64,000 nucleotides of DNA from Oenanthe sinensis (taxonomy: Eukaryota; Streptophyta; Magnoliopsida; Apiales; Apiaceae), in the NCBI GenBank assembly GCA_028671895.1, contig CM053801.1, positions 14,607,375 through 14,671,374 on the forward strand, in the 5' to 3' direction. A program made the position numbers and the translations under genes. The notes beneath the pieces are model-generated. The model was not told where the DNA came from and searched no databases. It saw nothing but the letters and a program-made list of their open reading frames with translations. Positions 1-14,400 of the stretch are shown here, one piece after another; position 1 is the first letter of the stretch; every line of letters begins with the position of its first letter.

Positions 1-604
1 ATTAGTTGGTTTAGTTAAAATATTAATTAGCCCCGCCAATATTTAATGAACAAGTATTGTATTTTTAATTTATTCTGGTTTATAATGTTCATAGGGTACT
101 CTCTACTTTTAAATTATACATTCATTCAATTTTTATAACTAAATATTTTGTATTCAATTTAAAAATAAGTTTAAGAACTCTAATATTTCTCATATTTAAT
201 ATACGAGTGATTATATTCAAATTTATGTTCGAATATATCCGGCTAAGTGATGGACAAAATCGAAGACTGTTGAATATTCAATTTTTTGAATCATACAAGA
301 TATAATTCATATTTTACCCATGATAATATTTTGACGATTTGATAAAATTTGAAACATTTGGATCCGATTGAGAGACTATAATTCTTTAAATTACTATAAT
401 ATTATGTTTAATGTATCATAATTTTGTGCATCACCTAAAAATTTATAAAATTAAGTTTGTACTGATTTGGAGGTTTAATTATTAGAACCTGGAATAATTT
501 TAACAATACACAATGAATGTTATTTGTATTATTATTGTACTTGTTCCTATTTGTGCGATAAACGAATAATCATTTAAATTTATTTCAATACTTATATTTA
601 TATG

Positions 605-695
605 AAAAGAATAAGGAACCTCAATAAAACATTGGTGTTTTATTCATTAACTTAGTTAAAGTTATTAAAATCAATGTTAGGTTCCTTATTCTTTT
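605..695. repeat. Perfect 17-bp inverted repeat
   Basis: Arms at 605-621 and 679-695 are perfect reverse complements (AAAAGAATAAGGAACCT on the left), separated by 57 bases. Both arms are flanked by TATA-rich sequence, so the pairing extends imperfectly. It could be a miniature-transposon remnant or a transcribed hairpin; nothing here tells which. Confidence 0.6.
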
Positions 696-727
696 ATATA
701 AATATTATATTTTTCTAAAAGAAATAC

Positions 728-895
728 AGTAAAACTTTTATAAATTAATAATGTTGGGACCGATAAATTTTATTAATTTATCGAGATTATTAATTAATCG
801 AGGTAAAAATTATATTGTTACTATTACGTTGAGATAAAAAATCTATTTTAAAAATATTAATTTATCGTGGATTATTAATTAATCGAGGTTTTACT
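728..895. mobile_element. Small non-autonomous TIR element (MITE-like)
   Basis: The left end starts AGTAAAAC and continues into TTTATAAATTAATAA. The reverse complement of the right end also starts AGTAAAAC and continues CTCGATTAATTAATAA. Inside, the phrase around ATTAATTTATCG occurs twice in direct orientation (near 767-810 and 855-890). No coding potential and no clear target duplication. The boundaries are estimates. Confidence 0.45.
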
Positions 896-1136
896 TTAAT
901 AAACTATACGTTTTGTCCTCTTTTCTTTCTTTTTTTTCATTTGAAGATATTTATTTTTTATTAAGTTATACCATCTATGGATTTCGTTTTGCTAAGCGTT
1001 TTTTCCCGCCGTGCAAACCTAGAATGCTGAAAAGTAGCTACATCTACTAAAAAATAATAATTTATGGAACAGAAATAAAAACTAACGAGACAATTTATTA
1101 CTTAGCGGCAGCACAACTGAAAGGTCACACCAGAAT

Positions 1137-2141
1137 GGATTTTATACCAAATTACTCACTTATCTTACAAAAAAAATATCAAGTAACTACTCATTCTTTA
1201 CGCCGATTCATTTACATCACTAAAGTGTCAAAATATATCATCCGTTTAAAAATTTGACAATCAAAGTTCATGATCATGATTGACCGTTAATATACTGATT
1301 GGACATGTTATGTGGAAAAGAATAATAATTAAATAACACATCATTGATTAAACAATTAGAAAAAAATAAAAAATAAATACGTTGTTGTGGTAAAATACAT
1401 GCATTACAAACTGATTCTTCAATGTTCATGATTTTCGCAAATAAACATTCATAACACAATTGTAAATCATATCAATACACTCCCATTTAATTGACGAAGT
1501 TTACGACATAACAGATTTAGAGCATTTTTATTATAAACGTATATGATGATATATATAAAAATAGTTAAAGAGTTATATACAACTAATCGTTATATGCCAC
1601 ATGAGTACCACTTCACACATTATTGTATTTTTAACGTTAATCGTTAATTTTTTTTATATAAAAAGGTTAATGGAGTGATAGAGAGCCCGTTTGACTAAAT
1701 TTAAAATTATGACTTATGACTTAAAGTGACTTAACATGATAAGCCGGGAGCTTAAAATGCATATTTGGGTAATTTTATATTATGAGTAATTTATGAGCTT
1801 TTAAAAATATAATAATAAAAATAAAAATGACTTATGAGTAATTTATAACATATAGATAACTTTTATCAAAATAGAAAAATAGAAAAAATAAATCACTAAA
1901 AAAAGTACCTAATACTTAGTTTTAATTTTAAATCAGTTTCTGGCTTATTTCTGTTAATTCAGCTTCTGATTTATTATACAAACAAACATTTTTCAGCCTA
2001 AAATCCGAAACAACTTTAAACCGCTATTGCCAAACAGGCTCATATTATAACAATTTAGTGGCTTAAATAAGTCGATGTGAAGATATGTTAGCTACTTGAT
2101 ATTTTTTTTATGAAATGAATAGGCAGTTTGATATAAAACTC
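1137..2141. mobile_element. Non-autonomous Mutator-like element, about 1.0 kb
   Basis: The element is flanked by a perfect 9-bp direct repeat, CACCAGAAT, at 1128-1136 and 2142-2150. That length is the usual one for Mutator-like transposons. Its left end (GGATTTTATACC) and right end (reverse complement GAGTTTTATATC) begin long imperfect inverted repeats. About 165 bp of the left arm aligns, with scattered differences, to the arms of the Pack-MULE at 59461-60439, including the shared internal word GATTGACCGTTA. No transposase frame is present. The right arm is interrupted by a second element at 1681-2041. Membership in the Mutator superfamily is inferred from arm length and target-site length. 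Confidence 0.8.
1681..2041. mobile_element. Nested MITE-like insertion in the MULE right arm
   Basis: Imperfect ends: GAGCCCGTTTGAC at 1683 onward, and GAGCCTGTTTGGC as the reverse complement of about 2029-2041. Comparison with the intact arm of the related element near 60330-60400 shows that sequence left of 1681 and right of 2041 joins into one continuous arm, which places the insertion. ATA sits on both sides (1678-1680 and 2042-2044) and may be a 3-bp target duplication. The ends resemble hAT- or PIF-type miniature elements common in plants; the superfamily is not settled. Confidence 0.5.
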
Positions 2142-2414
2142 CACCAGAATACTAGTAAATGGAAAAATTATGCTACAGAAAATAGTTAAATACAGCCCAA
2201 AACTCTCAAAGGTGAAATACTAAAAGATTCTGTTAAGTGCACACCTTTCAAAAAGATTCTGTTAAGTGCACAATTTTTCGCCAAGATGGCAAAATCTTAA
2301 TGCCTTCTGACAATTTCATTAGTTTTAAGCCATGTTATGCAATATCTCTACGCGGGTATAAATAAGAGAAAAATATAATTACATCAACCCTCCGAACTCC
2401 AGAATATAGAACAA

Positions 2415-5400
2415 TTATGAACGAGGAGCCGCCATTTGCTGTTTCTTAATCCTCTCATCTTGTTTCACCATGCTGAAACCAAAAAAAATGATAATTAGGT
2501 TCCCAGGGTTTATGAATCAAACAATACTGCCTACACATTCTCACTCTTGACAAATTTACTTACAAAGTTCGGCTACATCCAAAACATAACACACATACAT
2601 GCACATCTATATATAGCTTTAATGTAAAATATAAAATGGGAAGTAGATTCTGAAAACCATTCAGTACTCGTGCACAATTCATCCCCCTGCACACATGTAA
2701 AACAGATTATAATTTCAACGTGATGACAGTGTTCCTAATCCTAAACACTTACTTAAATAAACCATTTAAAGGAAACAGAGGCGAGCCAGGGGTTACATAA
2801 TGGTGCAATTTGCAAATACCAGTCCTAAACAAGAATTCTTCTTCTCGTATTGATTTCACAGTTCAATTGAACTAAATGTGCTCTCCACTCCATTTTCTGG
2901 TACAAGCACATGTAGATACTGAGGAGCTGAACAACTTCGACTGTATTTAGTACTTTTAATATAGCAAAAAAAAATTTTGAATTCAAATTTAAATTATCTA
3001 ATTCACATGAAATAATATGCATCCTTAATTCCAAAATTACAAATATTTATAGGATATTCTTCTGGGACATAATTAATATCCTTCACTACCTTTCTTTTTT
3101 TGCATGACAGACTTGGTGTCAAATTTTAATAAAATGATGCAGATGTTTCTTCAAAAGAGATGTGATGGTGAACTAACTACTTGTTACAGAAGAACCTAGA
3201 TAGGCAACAAAAGACCTCCGAAATTCCAGCATAGAAGATAATACCTTATCTTGGTCAAGCACACTCCGCTAAAAATTTAACACCTGATATATAGTACTAC
3301 CTATAATTGTAGAAATTCTGTCATTGTTAAAATATCACAAAAAGATTTGATGCAGAACAGTGCTGTTATTATTTATTTGTACATTGATGTCACTTCAGAA
3401 AATAACAGAATTTTAAAGCCCTCGACTCATTGATATGCAAGAATTAAAATTACTACATGTATGATAATCTGTAAATAGCCCTCCAAAAAAATGCATTAAC
3501 CAATGTAATTCCAGGCCCGTATAGAAAATTAAGTGGATGCTTGCATTTGTCATGTGAATTGGAGCGCTAGTTGGCAAATATCTATTGCAGATTCAGCAGA
3601 AAAAAGACGTGCATTGGACAAGTTTTTCTTCATTTAAATGAATTTAGAGGAAGGTTTATATCTGATAAATGATTACCTTATATCATGAGGGGTGATAAAA
3701 ATCCACTGTGATCCTTGTGCCAGTGCAAATTCGACGAGTGTGTCTAGACTGATTTTTCTACTGACTGCATCCTGATAAACAAAAAAGATACAACTTGTTT
3801 GGACTGGCTTAGCTAAAAAACTGAAAGAATGACAGAAAACATACTGTTCATTTTTTAAATATAAATAAAGGACAGAAATTAGATTAGCCATGGAAACTAC
3901 CATAAACACATCAAATTCATCCATTGCACGAAAAGGAGCTTCTGTCATTTCATGAAGAGCCAGTGCAAAGCATAAGGTAGAGAATGACCGTTCACCGCCT
4001 AATTAAACGTCAAGAACAAAACTAACTTTTAAGAACATTTACAACTGCTGGAGATTGAATTACAGATAACAAATTTATAAAGCATATACGATTAGCATAG
4101 GTTTTAAATTAATTTTATCAATGGTGCACCTGAGAGCCCTCTAGTGTCTCGAACAGTGTTGTTTGATGCATCCTGAGGCATCTTAACCTGAAAGTAGGTA
4201 TATCGCATGAAGTTATAAGGAAGTACAGATCCAGGCCAATAACCTAAATAATAACTAAATTTATTAATCACATCAACAACTGATACCTCTATCGAGAGGG
4301 TTTCGTCTTCATAACTAATTTTAATATGGCCACTGATCCCTTTCTTTCTTAAATGACCGTTAAATCTATTGCAGAACAATGAAATGATTAGCTTAAAGGA
4401 GTTCTTTCTCAAATACATAGCAAGAAAGACAAGAAAAAGAGATATCTGAGTAACAAGCATCATCATCTAAAAATCATACTGCCAAGTCAACTGACGCTTC
4501 AAAAGTGTTGCATTCCTCTGAAACTTGCTATATCGCAACTCTAGAGATTTCTGGCATGCCTGAAATTCAGTTCATCGAAAAAGATAAATAAATATTTATT
4601 TTTTCTGTGGAATTTGTGGTTAATGGAATGCATAAAACTTATAATGTGGTAAGCGGTAACTAAAGATATATTTTGCTTTGCTTACGTGTAGTTTCTGACG
4701 AAACATTTTATAAGTCTGCTGCTTCCTTAAAATCTTGCGCTCTTTCTTGTCATGCATCATTCTAAGATCATCAATAGATTCTGGATATCTGCAAAGTAGC
4801 TTTGCTGCATGAACATCATACTTGTGTGGTGCTTTATATACAAACAATATGTGCGGTTACCATACTTTTGGCTCTCCTGCTGCAGTCTTTGATTAAGCCT
4901 AGTCAATTGTGCACTGAGTTGTTCTGGCGTGCTCCCATCATGCCCCCCTAGAGCTTCAATCTCACTCTCAGGACAAATAATAGAAGCCTTTTTGTGATTC
5001 ACCTTCGAGTTTAACATATAAATAACATCAGGACTGGCAAATACATTAACCAAATACTAAGTACTAACATTTGCCTGAAGAAAGAGCTATCTCATCCTGT
5101 TCAGGAAGGATTGCCAGATGCATGGGATCAACAAATAATAAAAGTAGACCCAAGACAAAACAGTGATAAAATAACATCCTAGGAGGGGAGGGGACATTTT
5201 TTTTTACTTCAAATCATGCCTCCTGTAACTCAAAATGTTAACAAATAGCTGTTCACGAGATGAGATGCTCATCAACCACATAAATATGGTACCTTGCGTT
5301 TGTTTTCAAGATCTTCTTTTCTAACTTCCGCCTCTTTGATATTTGGAATCACCCTCTCATTCTTTGCAACTTCATACCGATTCCTTTCCTAGTTGAGGAA

Positions 5401-8400
5401 GATTGCACAATTCAGAAGTCGCAGACATATATAACAATGATATGAGTAAAGAACGAAAAAAGAATGAGACAGACTGCTTTTGCAGAATGTAGATCTTCTT
5501 CAATCTGCATCATCTCCTTTTCTTCCTTCTCAAAAGCATGAATCTCTGCTTTTGCTGATTCTATTTTATGGGAGAAAAAAATATTTGCAATCCGATTAAT
5601 ATTTGTTACAAATTCACAATTTATATTTATATGACTATATAGAGAGAGATGAGAGAAACATTAAATAGATTGAACACGAGAGATTGCAGTGACCTGTGAG
5701 TGTATATACGTGTAAATACTACTACTGCTTTAACAGTTTGTGTTTTATTACAAGAGGAAGTCTAAGCTTCTATATACAGGAAAACATATAAACTTACTGC
5801 CTACATTGTTCTTTCTATTGCAGTACCTATATTACTACTGCAGTATTTATTCTTTCTACTGAAGTAACCATATAACTACTGCAGTAACCATATAACTACT
5901 GCAGTAATTTAGGCAGTGACATCATCTTGCTTATGTCATTAACTTGTTGATATTCAAGAATATTACATAGATGTAGTATATATATGCATTAATAGAGCAC
6001 AGATGTGTATACCGCAAAGATTTTCAAATGATGCTTTCAATTCACTGGCCTTGATTTTTGCTTCGTCAGACCTAACTTGAATATCTTCCAACGATTTTTC
6101 TTTTTCTTGAATCTCATTTTTAACAAGCTGGATAGAATTTCAAAGAAAATAATTATGTATGAAGAGAAATCAACAATACACCTGAAGAGAAATAAAGAGG
6201 AAGTTTAAGAGATAAAGGAACAAACACAAATATCCTGATAAAGCTCATCAACATTAGATGTTGGTCTAGAACTAGATTCTAATGCATATGACTTCTCTGC
6301 GTCTTGTAAAGCAAATCTTCTTGACCTCAATATGCCTTCGGCATCCATACGCCTCCTCTACACATGAAAGAAGAAATTGTTTGTCAAACCAGCATATCCA
6401 CAATTGAAACATGAGATAGAATAATGGTATAAATCAGTATTAACTTATAGCATAAAGCTTACTGCACTTTTATGAACTATATATCAATTAAAATTTGAAA
6501 ACCCCCTCCATGTATATGACTGAAAAAACAATGAATATCACTACTAGGAGTACTGGCCAATAGTTGACCTCTAGCCTTGGATTTAGAAATATTAATGGGA
6601 AAATATTACATTCTGACTATTACGTCAACGATTCAACAAAAGAAGTGCCCAGCCGTATAAACATTATATTTGAAAGTAGTAGATTAATTCATGATACAAG
6701 ATTCATGGAATTGGTGAATTGTATTATGGAATAGAATACACACATTAATTGAACCCAAGTTACTAATATCGTCCAATTGGAATAGGCCAGCCTACCCTTT
6801 TAGTTATCCTTCATTACATAAACAACAAACATATTTTCTAGTTTCTAGTGTCTCTCACACTTTAATTGAAAAATGATTCAAATTTGAATAGAATGGATAT
6901 GCTAAGTAATGATCCGGCCCTGCAGGAACAAGATAAGAATGCGACATAGAATTTACCTTTGCAAGTTGAAACGTATCTCGTAGATTGGAATGTGATTCCT
7001 CCAAGTACCTTTTCTTTCCCTGTACTTGTTGAACTTCTTCCTGTACATGTAATGCATCTCTTTCAAGACCCTTAATCTGATCATCGTAAGAGCTACATAA
7101 GCGGCCTGCTCGTACATTCCTATTAGGCGGGAGAGTAGTTTGGGCTGAACGACGGGAGAACCTAACCAATATTCATTATGAGAAGTAATATTAAGTATAG
7201 CAATATTATACATAATGGGAATGTCAAAGCTGATACTTACGCAAATCAGCATTAAAACTAGTCCACGAGACCTTTTAAATAGATTTTTTTAGTCAGCCAT
7301 ATAGAAAGACTGCTCTATGAACAAAAAACTACTAATTTACAACACGGAAAAAGGTGAACAAGAGAGGGATACTTTTTACAATGTCTATAGTTATGAAAGA
7401 AGAGTACTTCCCAACCAAGTGATGATTTTGCAAAATAAAAAAACAACAACAAATATATACATATAAACCAACTACTAGCGTACATCTATTATCCATATAT
7501 TTTATATAACATTAGATATCATTTTCATCCACTCAATATACTTGATGTGGACAAATCTAAAACAATTTAACAATTAGATGGGCTAGCTTAGTAGTAAGCA
7601 TGTCATGGGTAACTTAAATATCCAAGTAGTTTCTACCAGATGAAAGGTAACATCACCCTTAAGCAATGGATAAAAACACCGTTCTACACACATTATGAAA
7701 AATATAAAAGTGCAACATCCATTCAGTGCACAGGAGTCTTTTAACATGATTAGATAACCACTATATCTTACATTTTATAGCCCTCTAAAGTGTAAACCTC
7801 CTTCAAATTCCGAATATTTCTGTCGAAAGCAACAGATTTACCCACACTGTAATCACTAACAAGAACTTGTCTTTCAGCATGACCCTGCATATACAAAGAA
7901 GATTATCTGAGGCCAGTGAAGATACTTGAATTCAAAAATGTAATAGTCACAAATTGATCACTCCCTCTCATTCAAAGTGGATCACCTACTTTGACTAGAA
8001 AGTCTACTCGTGTTCAGAAATGATATAATTTAATTTACTTGCAAAAATTGACTTCTGAAAAGTTGTGGAAACAGCACTAGTTCTAAGATTTTATGTTTTA
8101 GAATTTCATATGAATCATGGTCATTCTGAATCTACCAAGGTCAAAATCCAATAGTCTCTTGTCTTGAAAGGCGTACAAATGATAACAAAAGAATGGAGTA
8201 TAGAATTACCAAAACAATGAATCTACTTGAGCTACAGAGCCTAAGGTCTCGAAAAAAGTATAGCTGATCCTTTCATTTGAGATACATACAAGTCAACAAG
8301 TCATGTTTTGCCTAGATCAAATGATTGCAGCACTACAAAAACTTAAATCTGACGGATAGAGGGAAAAACAGGTTAAAACAGCATATTACCACATCAACCA

Positions 8401-11400
8401 GGACATTCATCACAGTAGCATTCTCTGAACATAAAACAGATATTGTAGTTGGATGATTTATCTGAGGAAGCATGTCATCTGGAATATTCAGCCTAGATTA
8501 AGTAAAGTGCAGAGTTAACATAATCACCCAAAAGTAGAAGTAAGCTTATAAGAAAACTATTTATAGTTAAACTATACCTTGGTCTGGAGAAATCGTAAAT
8601 AATGATCTGAAGTTGGTTGTAGTTTGCTTCCCTCGCACAGGCTCTCAAAACAAGATTGTCTTTATGATCATTCACGATGAAAGCATTAAACAACCTTCCT
8701 ACTGCATTTTCTACTGCAAAAGCCCACTTATCACCACCCACCAATTTCTGTAATTCATCATCTCAAGTGAGCAAGTAACAAACACAGTGCTCTTTCAAAT
8801 ACTATTAATTTATATAACAGGGTTCTTCAGAGCGAGTGAATCCCACTTGTTCTCCATTTAACAAATGATGCAGTGAACATAATATGAAATTCCATAATAA
8901 CTTTGAATTAATAATTTATCAGGATAATTACCCATGAAAATAAAAGCACTTATATTCCCTTTCCCCGTAAATAGAAATGTAAAATGCAATCATCATCATC
9001 AGATAGATTATCAATGCAACTCAAACAGAAACACCATGCCAGATTATTCCAGATATCATCAATTGAAATTTTAATACAGAATTCATATCAAGCACAAATA
9101 TAAATTAACATCGAGAACTAATAATTAAAACATTTAGCTGACTTGCAAGCATTAACAAGTAAACCCAACCCCCCCCCCCCCCCCCAAAATAATAATAATA
9201 ATAATAATTTGGGTGGACTAACATGAACCAAACATATACATCACAAAGTCAGTCTCATAAATCCTCTTTCATTGGCTTTTGTATTCTGTCACTAGGTGCG
9301 CAGTTAATCTCTAATCTTCCGGATCTTAACGAATTTATTCCGACCTAGCTTTTTTTGGTCACCCCTTTGTCTTTTAGATATGCCTATATATAAAATATCA
9401 ACTAGCCAAATTGGTTCACTTTTATAGGTCTATGCCCCACATAACCAGACTACTACAATTCCCTAGCATCTTTTTTTCAACAGACACAAACCCCGCCTTA
9501 TCCCTAAAGTCCTTTATTTCACTCGATCTCTTCTCGAGTGGCTACACATCCAACAAAGCATGCACATCTCCCTGATACATAAATTGTGTTTATAATTTCT
9601 CTTATAACCCAACAAATTACCTCATAGAATAGTATCAGCCTAGTATCAATTCATGTTTTGTTAAAGTTTCCTTTTAACCTTTGTGATTCGTTTTGATTTC
9701 AACCTTCAAGCATAATGCACAGATGCAAAAAAAAATATTCTAGTCACTAACCAGGTGGGCCCCGATAGGACCGATTGGCGGTTTTCTGAATCGGTAGTGA
9801 TGCCTCTCTATTGCTCTTAAAAGGTTGGTTACTCTATCGCCTCCAAAAGCCGTTACCTGGCGAACAAACAAGATAATGATTGAACATTCAACTAGTAGCA
9901 GTGAACATATCTTCATTCTGAGGGGTGCAGATTCTAATAGTATATATAATCCAAACCTTGTTTGTTTGGTGCAATCGAAGATCACGAATGCTGGAACGAA
10001 TTCGATGATCCTTCTTTGACAAAGCTTCAATCTGAGAAAGAAAACCACATATTAGTTAGAACTATGCATAATATATGCGTACACATGCAGACCTCAGAAA
10101 ATCAACTCCAAAAGAATTTGTATACCTCAGACTGAAGTTTACGAATACCATCATCTGCATCTGCTATGCTATTAGATAAAGTATCCTCATCCTTTTTAAA
10201 TCTGAAAATAAAAACAATATATATACATAGACATGTACGGACCTATAATAAGTGTATGCTACATTTCATTAGATTCAAAGAAATAATGCACCTAGTATTA
10301 ATATTAAATTAACTATCCACAATAATTTAGCGCAAATAAAAAATTATGGAATAAAAATAAAAAATAGGACCTTTCAAACTGCAAAACAGCTTCTTCAACC
10401 TCCTTCTTCAGCCCACTCAGCTTTTCTTCCATCTCATGTTCTTCAGCCTAAAATTTTGTGAAGAGGGAAGGCAAAAAGCTTAATTCTTCCTGATGATGTA
10501 CTAGAGACTAGTGCTATGTTCCTAGGAAATAATCGAGTATGCATGGATCTCAATTAATAACATGAAAGATCTAGGTGATGCACCAGCACCTGAACGCTTA
10601 CTCTTATTCCTCTTGCAAGTTTATAAGCTGCATGGAAATTATTTCACCCACAAAACATACTAAATGAAGTCATCTATGATCCCAATCTAGCCCCGGCATC
10701 ATGTCTGCAATTACTTAAAAACACTATGCTCCCTTACTAAGAATGGATTTTCTTAAATTAAAATATTGGTTTGTTACTGTATATTTATTTTGGGTCCAAG
10801 ATATGAAAGTTCTGCTACAAGCATGAAATTCTATCCAAGTATACATAATTAATTAATTATATATGAGATGCCACATAATGCATGAAAAAGGGTATAGAAG
10901 CCCAAAAATATATGATCTTTTCGAAAATTTTCAACTAATGCACAACAAAAATAGAGATCTCAACATGTGATCCTTTTGACAACATTCGGGTCTTGCAAGT
11001 TAACTCAATAAAAAGTTGAAGTAGCACACTAGTACTTCTGTTGGCAATAACTTTAATGTTCCCTCTTAAAACGCAAAACATATGATATAGGATTACATAG
11101 AAGTCCTTGAGAAGTGAATTACAGCACTTAGAAGTTGGAAAGGAACATGTCATTAGCACTGTCACATGACTTGAAAAGACAAACTGATAGGTTTCCAAAG
11201 AGACTATTTTCACAACTCTGTACGCCATTTTTACTCTGCCTATTATGCTTATATCAATCGGATTTTTGGCAGGTAGCTCAGATCTTTCTTTTAAATTCCT
11301 AATTCCGCCTTGCAAAATGTCACAATAAAGTCCAACAGCCTAATAATGAGCTTGGGAACATGGAATTCATTTAAATGACAGATTACAAATGACATGAATT

Positions 11401-14400
11401 GAGCTGTCATTTCAAATTCTCACATTTATGTTTATACATGAATGCCTTGAGATTAAATCAAATTCAAATTCTTTTGATTATCCAAATATGTTATTTGTAT
11501 CAAATCTAGAATTTCAAATAAAAGTTCCCAAACAAGCCATAGGTGATCATCTACCTCCTTGTATTAACATATGTTACAGGGTCTCCATACATTGCCTAAT
11601 ACTACTAAAATACATAAATAAAACAGATGACGACTTACTACAGTTTTTATACAACAGATAAAAAGAAGATATTATGCACAATGATGTGAGTTATAGTTTA
11701 AGGTAGGCCACATAACCAAGCAGCCCAGAAAAATATAAATTAAACAAACTAACTTGTGTATGTTTATCATCCTGGTCATTTATATCACGAATTTGTTGCT
11801 CAAGAATTTGTGCCCTCTTCATCATCCTTTTGATTTCGTTAACTCTTCGGCTACATTCTTCTTCTAGCTCCGACCTTTTCTTCGTAGCCTATGGGGGGAA
11901 AACTTGAATAGTAAGAGATGAAGTAATGGTAGTGGCAGTTTCTTTTAATAAAAAAACCTACCGTGTTTATATACATATAGTAACATTAAAAAAAAAAAAA
12001 AGAAGCTAATAATCATAAATATTCATGTTTTAACGGGCAAATGTGAAATACAAGAAAGAGCCTTCTAAGATGTAGATTTGGGAAATTTGAGAATTAAGAT
12101 AGATACTATTGACATTTTACGAATAGAGCAATGCAAATAGAATGAAATCATGCCAAAATTATCCACTAAAGCAGAGCTTGTGTAGTAGGCAAGTCTATAA
12201 ACTATCTGCAGCTTCAGCTTGTTTCACAGATAAGCAAAATACCACGAGGCAGACTTCATTTAAGATGTTCATGAGCTCGGCATGGTAATTCATAATATTA
12301 TTATGAAAAGAAATAAGAATATACCTTTCGACTAATAAATTGTATTCCACATATTTGCAAATATTAATGATCATATTAATCAGTACCTCAGATCGTTTCT
12401 GCTGCAATTCTTCCTTCATCTTTCTGACCTCTGATGTCCTTTCCATCAGAACTGCAATTTGAGCTTTCTTCTTGGCCAAACGATCTTCCAAACCCTCGAT
12501 CTTGACCTGCCATATAAGGAACCATCGTTCTGATTAGATAGGTTAACAAGAAGTATAATTAAATCGCACAACCATATTTGACTTTTTCTCTTTACCTATT
12601 GTGAAGTATACTGATTTTTAAGCATCTGATTAATTAAACATGATACCATGTGTTCCTTCATAACATGACTACAAAGTTCTCAGTTTAATGCATTGAGGTA
12701 TTATATACTTCAGTGTTTCAGTTTCGTACGACTGATTTTAAGATTTAAAGGTAATAAAGAAAACAATCGCAAGGAGTTGGAAACTTTGACAGTAAACATG
12801 ATGCACTATCTTGTGGGGAATTTCCAGATCAGAAATGACAGTCCTGCGAAGTATTTATCTTCCTTTATACTAGTTCAAGAAGCATAGCATCTCTTGTGTG
12901 TTCTGATTCCGATCCACATTCTCTGGGTTTTTTTCTTGATTGGATTTCCATATGAATTATAGTCATAGAAAATATACATATGCATGTTCATTAAGGTGAC
13001 AAAAAAAAGCAGGACCTAACAACCATTGCAGGCATAAATGTAATTTTGGAAGAAAAGTAAAGAATTAGTAGCTCTGCTAGTTTGCATAACTTCTGTAACT
13101 AATTCATACATCAAAATTATAACATATCAACATAATATGTAAAAGAGCTTGTTACTTACAGTTTGTCGTTCAATTAGGTCTTGACAATAAGGTATCCGAC
13201 CTTTAAGTTTTTCAATCCTTGCATCTTCTTGCTGGATTTGAACATCTATATCATATACATGGGCCCAGGCAAGTTTCTTCTTTAACAGCTGCACCCTTTG
13301 GGATATTTCTTCAACTTGTTCCATGCTTTTAATCTTTCCTTGCAACTCACTAAGTTCCTTCAGTATGGGTCTTATTGAGTCTTCCAAAGTTTCAACTAGC
13401 TCCTGTGCACCATTCAGTTGTTTCTCGATACTTTTTAACAGATCGTCCACATGATGTAGCAATGTTGCCTTGAAGAAAAACTGAGTTCAAGATGTCAGGA
13501 AACCCAAAGAGATCATTAGTGACAAGCAACATACATAGTAGAAATTGCTAGTCCAATTGCACTGTTATCACCTTGAATTTATCCTTTGCGTTTCCAGAAT
13601 GTAAAAATTCTCTACTTTTATCTTGACTCATTATCACACATGGATTCTCAACATCAATCTGCTTGACATAAAGCAACGTAAATTGTAGTTGCATTCTACG
13701 TCAGAATAACAATAAATATAACAATTATACAAAATCAACACTCCGTGAACATAGTTTGCTTTTTCAGTTTTAAAATTGTGAATTCAACCGCAAGTTTGAT
13801 CTTCAAAATATATGTAATTTCCACTAAATCGACTTGATAGAAGCAATAAAATTTTATTGTACAGGCAAGTACAGCAGGTTACAAAATATATATAAGGTCA
13901 TACTCCGCTCGAAACCAAACTTATCTTAAAAACTGGAAATCAATCCCAAACACGAATTTATACTACATAAATCGCTCGTTTATACAATTCTGATCACCTT
14001 TTTACATGCTACAAATCATCTTTATTTCCAAATTATCAGATCTGGTGGTGGCTGATGGTTTGCTGGCGGTGGTGGTGGTGGTAGGTCATGGTGGCAGGTG
14101 ATGGTGGAGGACAACGTTGGTGCTCGGAGTATGACGAAAATGGTAGCAGGTGGTGGTGGAGGAAATCAATATTGGTCGGAATATGTCAAGAATAGCACTA
14201 TTAGTAGTATGAATAAGTAGTAGTATTAAGGGTATTCTAATCTTTTCCAGGATTGTTAAGTCAGGTTCCTAATATAAATAGGAACATCAGTTGTAACATT
14301 TTCTGTTATGCAATCATAATATGAAAATGGGACTTGGTTCGCCCAATCTCTCTCCTAACTGTTTCTCTCTCTAAACTCTATCTTTCTCTACAAGCTATCT

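Larger units (their letters stand above)
1..1136. other. AT-rich intergenic stretch, no gene seen
   Basis: No convincing coding sequence on either strand; the open frames are short and AT-driven. It holds a perfect 17-bp inverted repeat (605-695) and a small terminal-inverted-repeat element (728-895), both listed separately. An E2F-like string occurs at 1001-1010 with no gene beside it. The right end abuts the target duplication of a Mutator-like element. Confidence 0.6.

Noticed and set aside
1001..1010. E2F-like TTTTCCCGCC
   Set aside because: No gene or promoter next to it; a short motif can occur by chance.
9740..10048. 102-codon minus-strand frame spanning two SMC6 exons and the intron between
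   Set aside because: Read-through of an intron; the correct junctions are at 9856 and 9957.
10935..11315. 126-codon minus-strand open frame
   Set aside because: Falls in an SMC6 intron, lacks SMC6 or other domain similarity, and the flanking exons join in phase without it.
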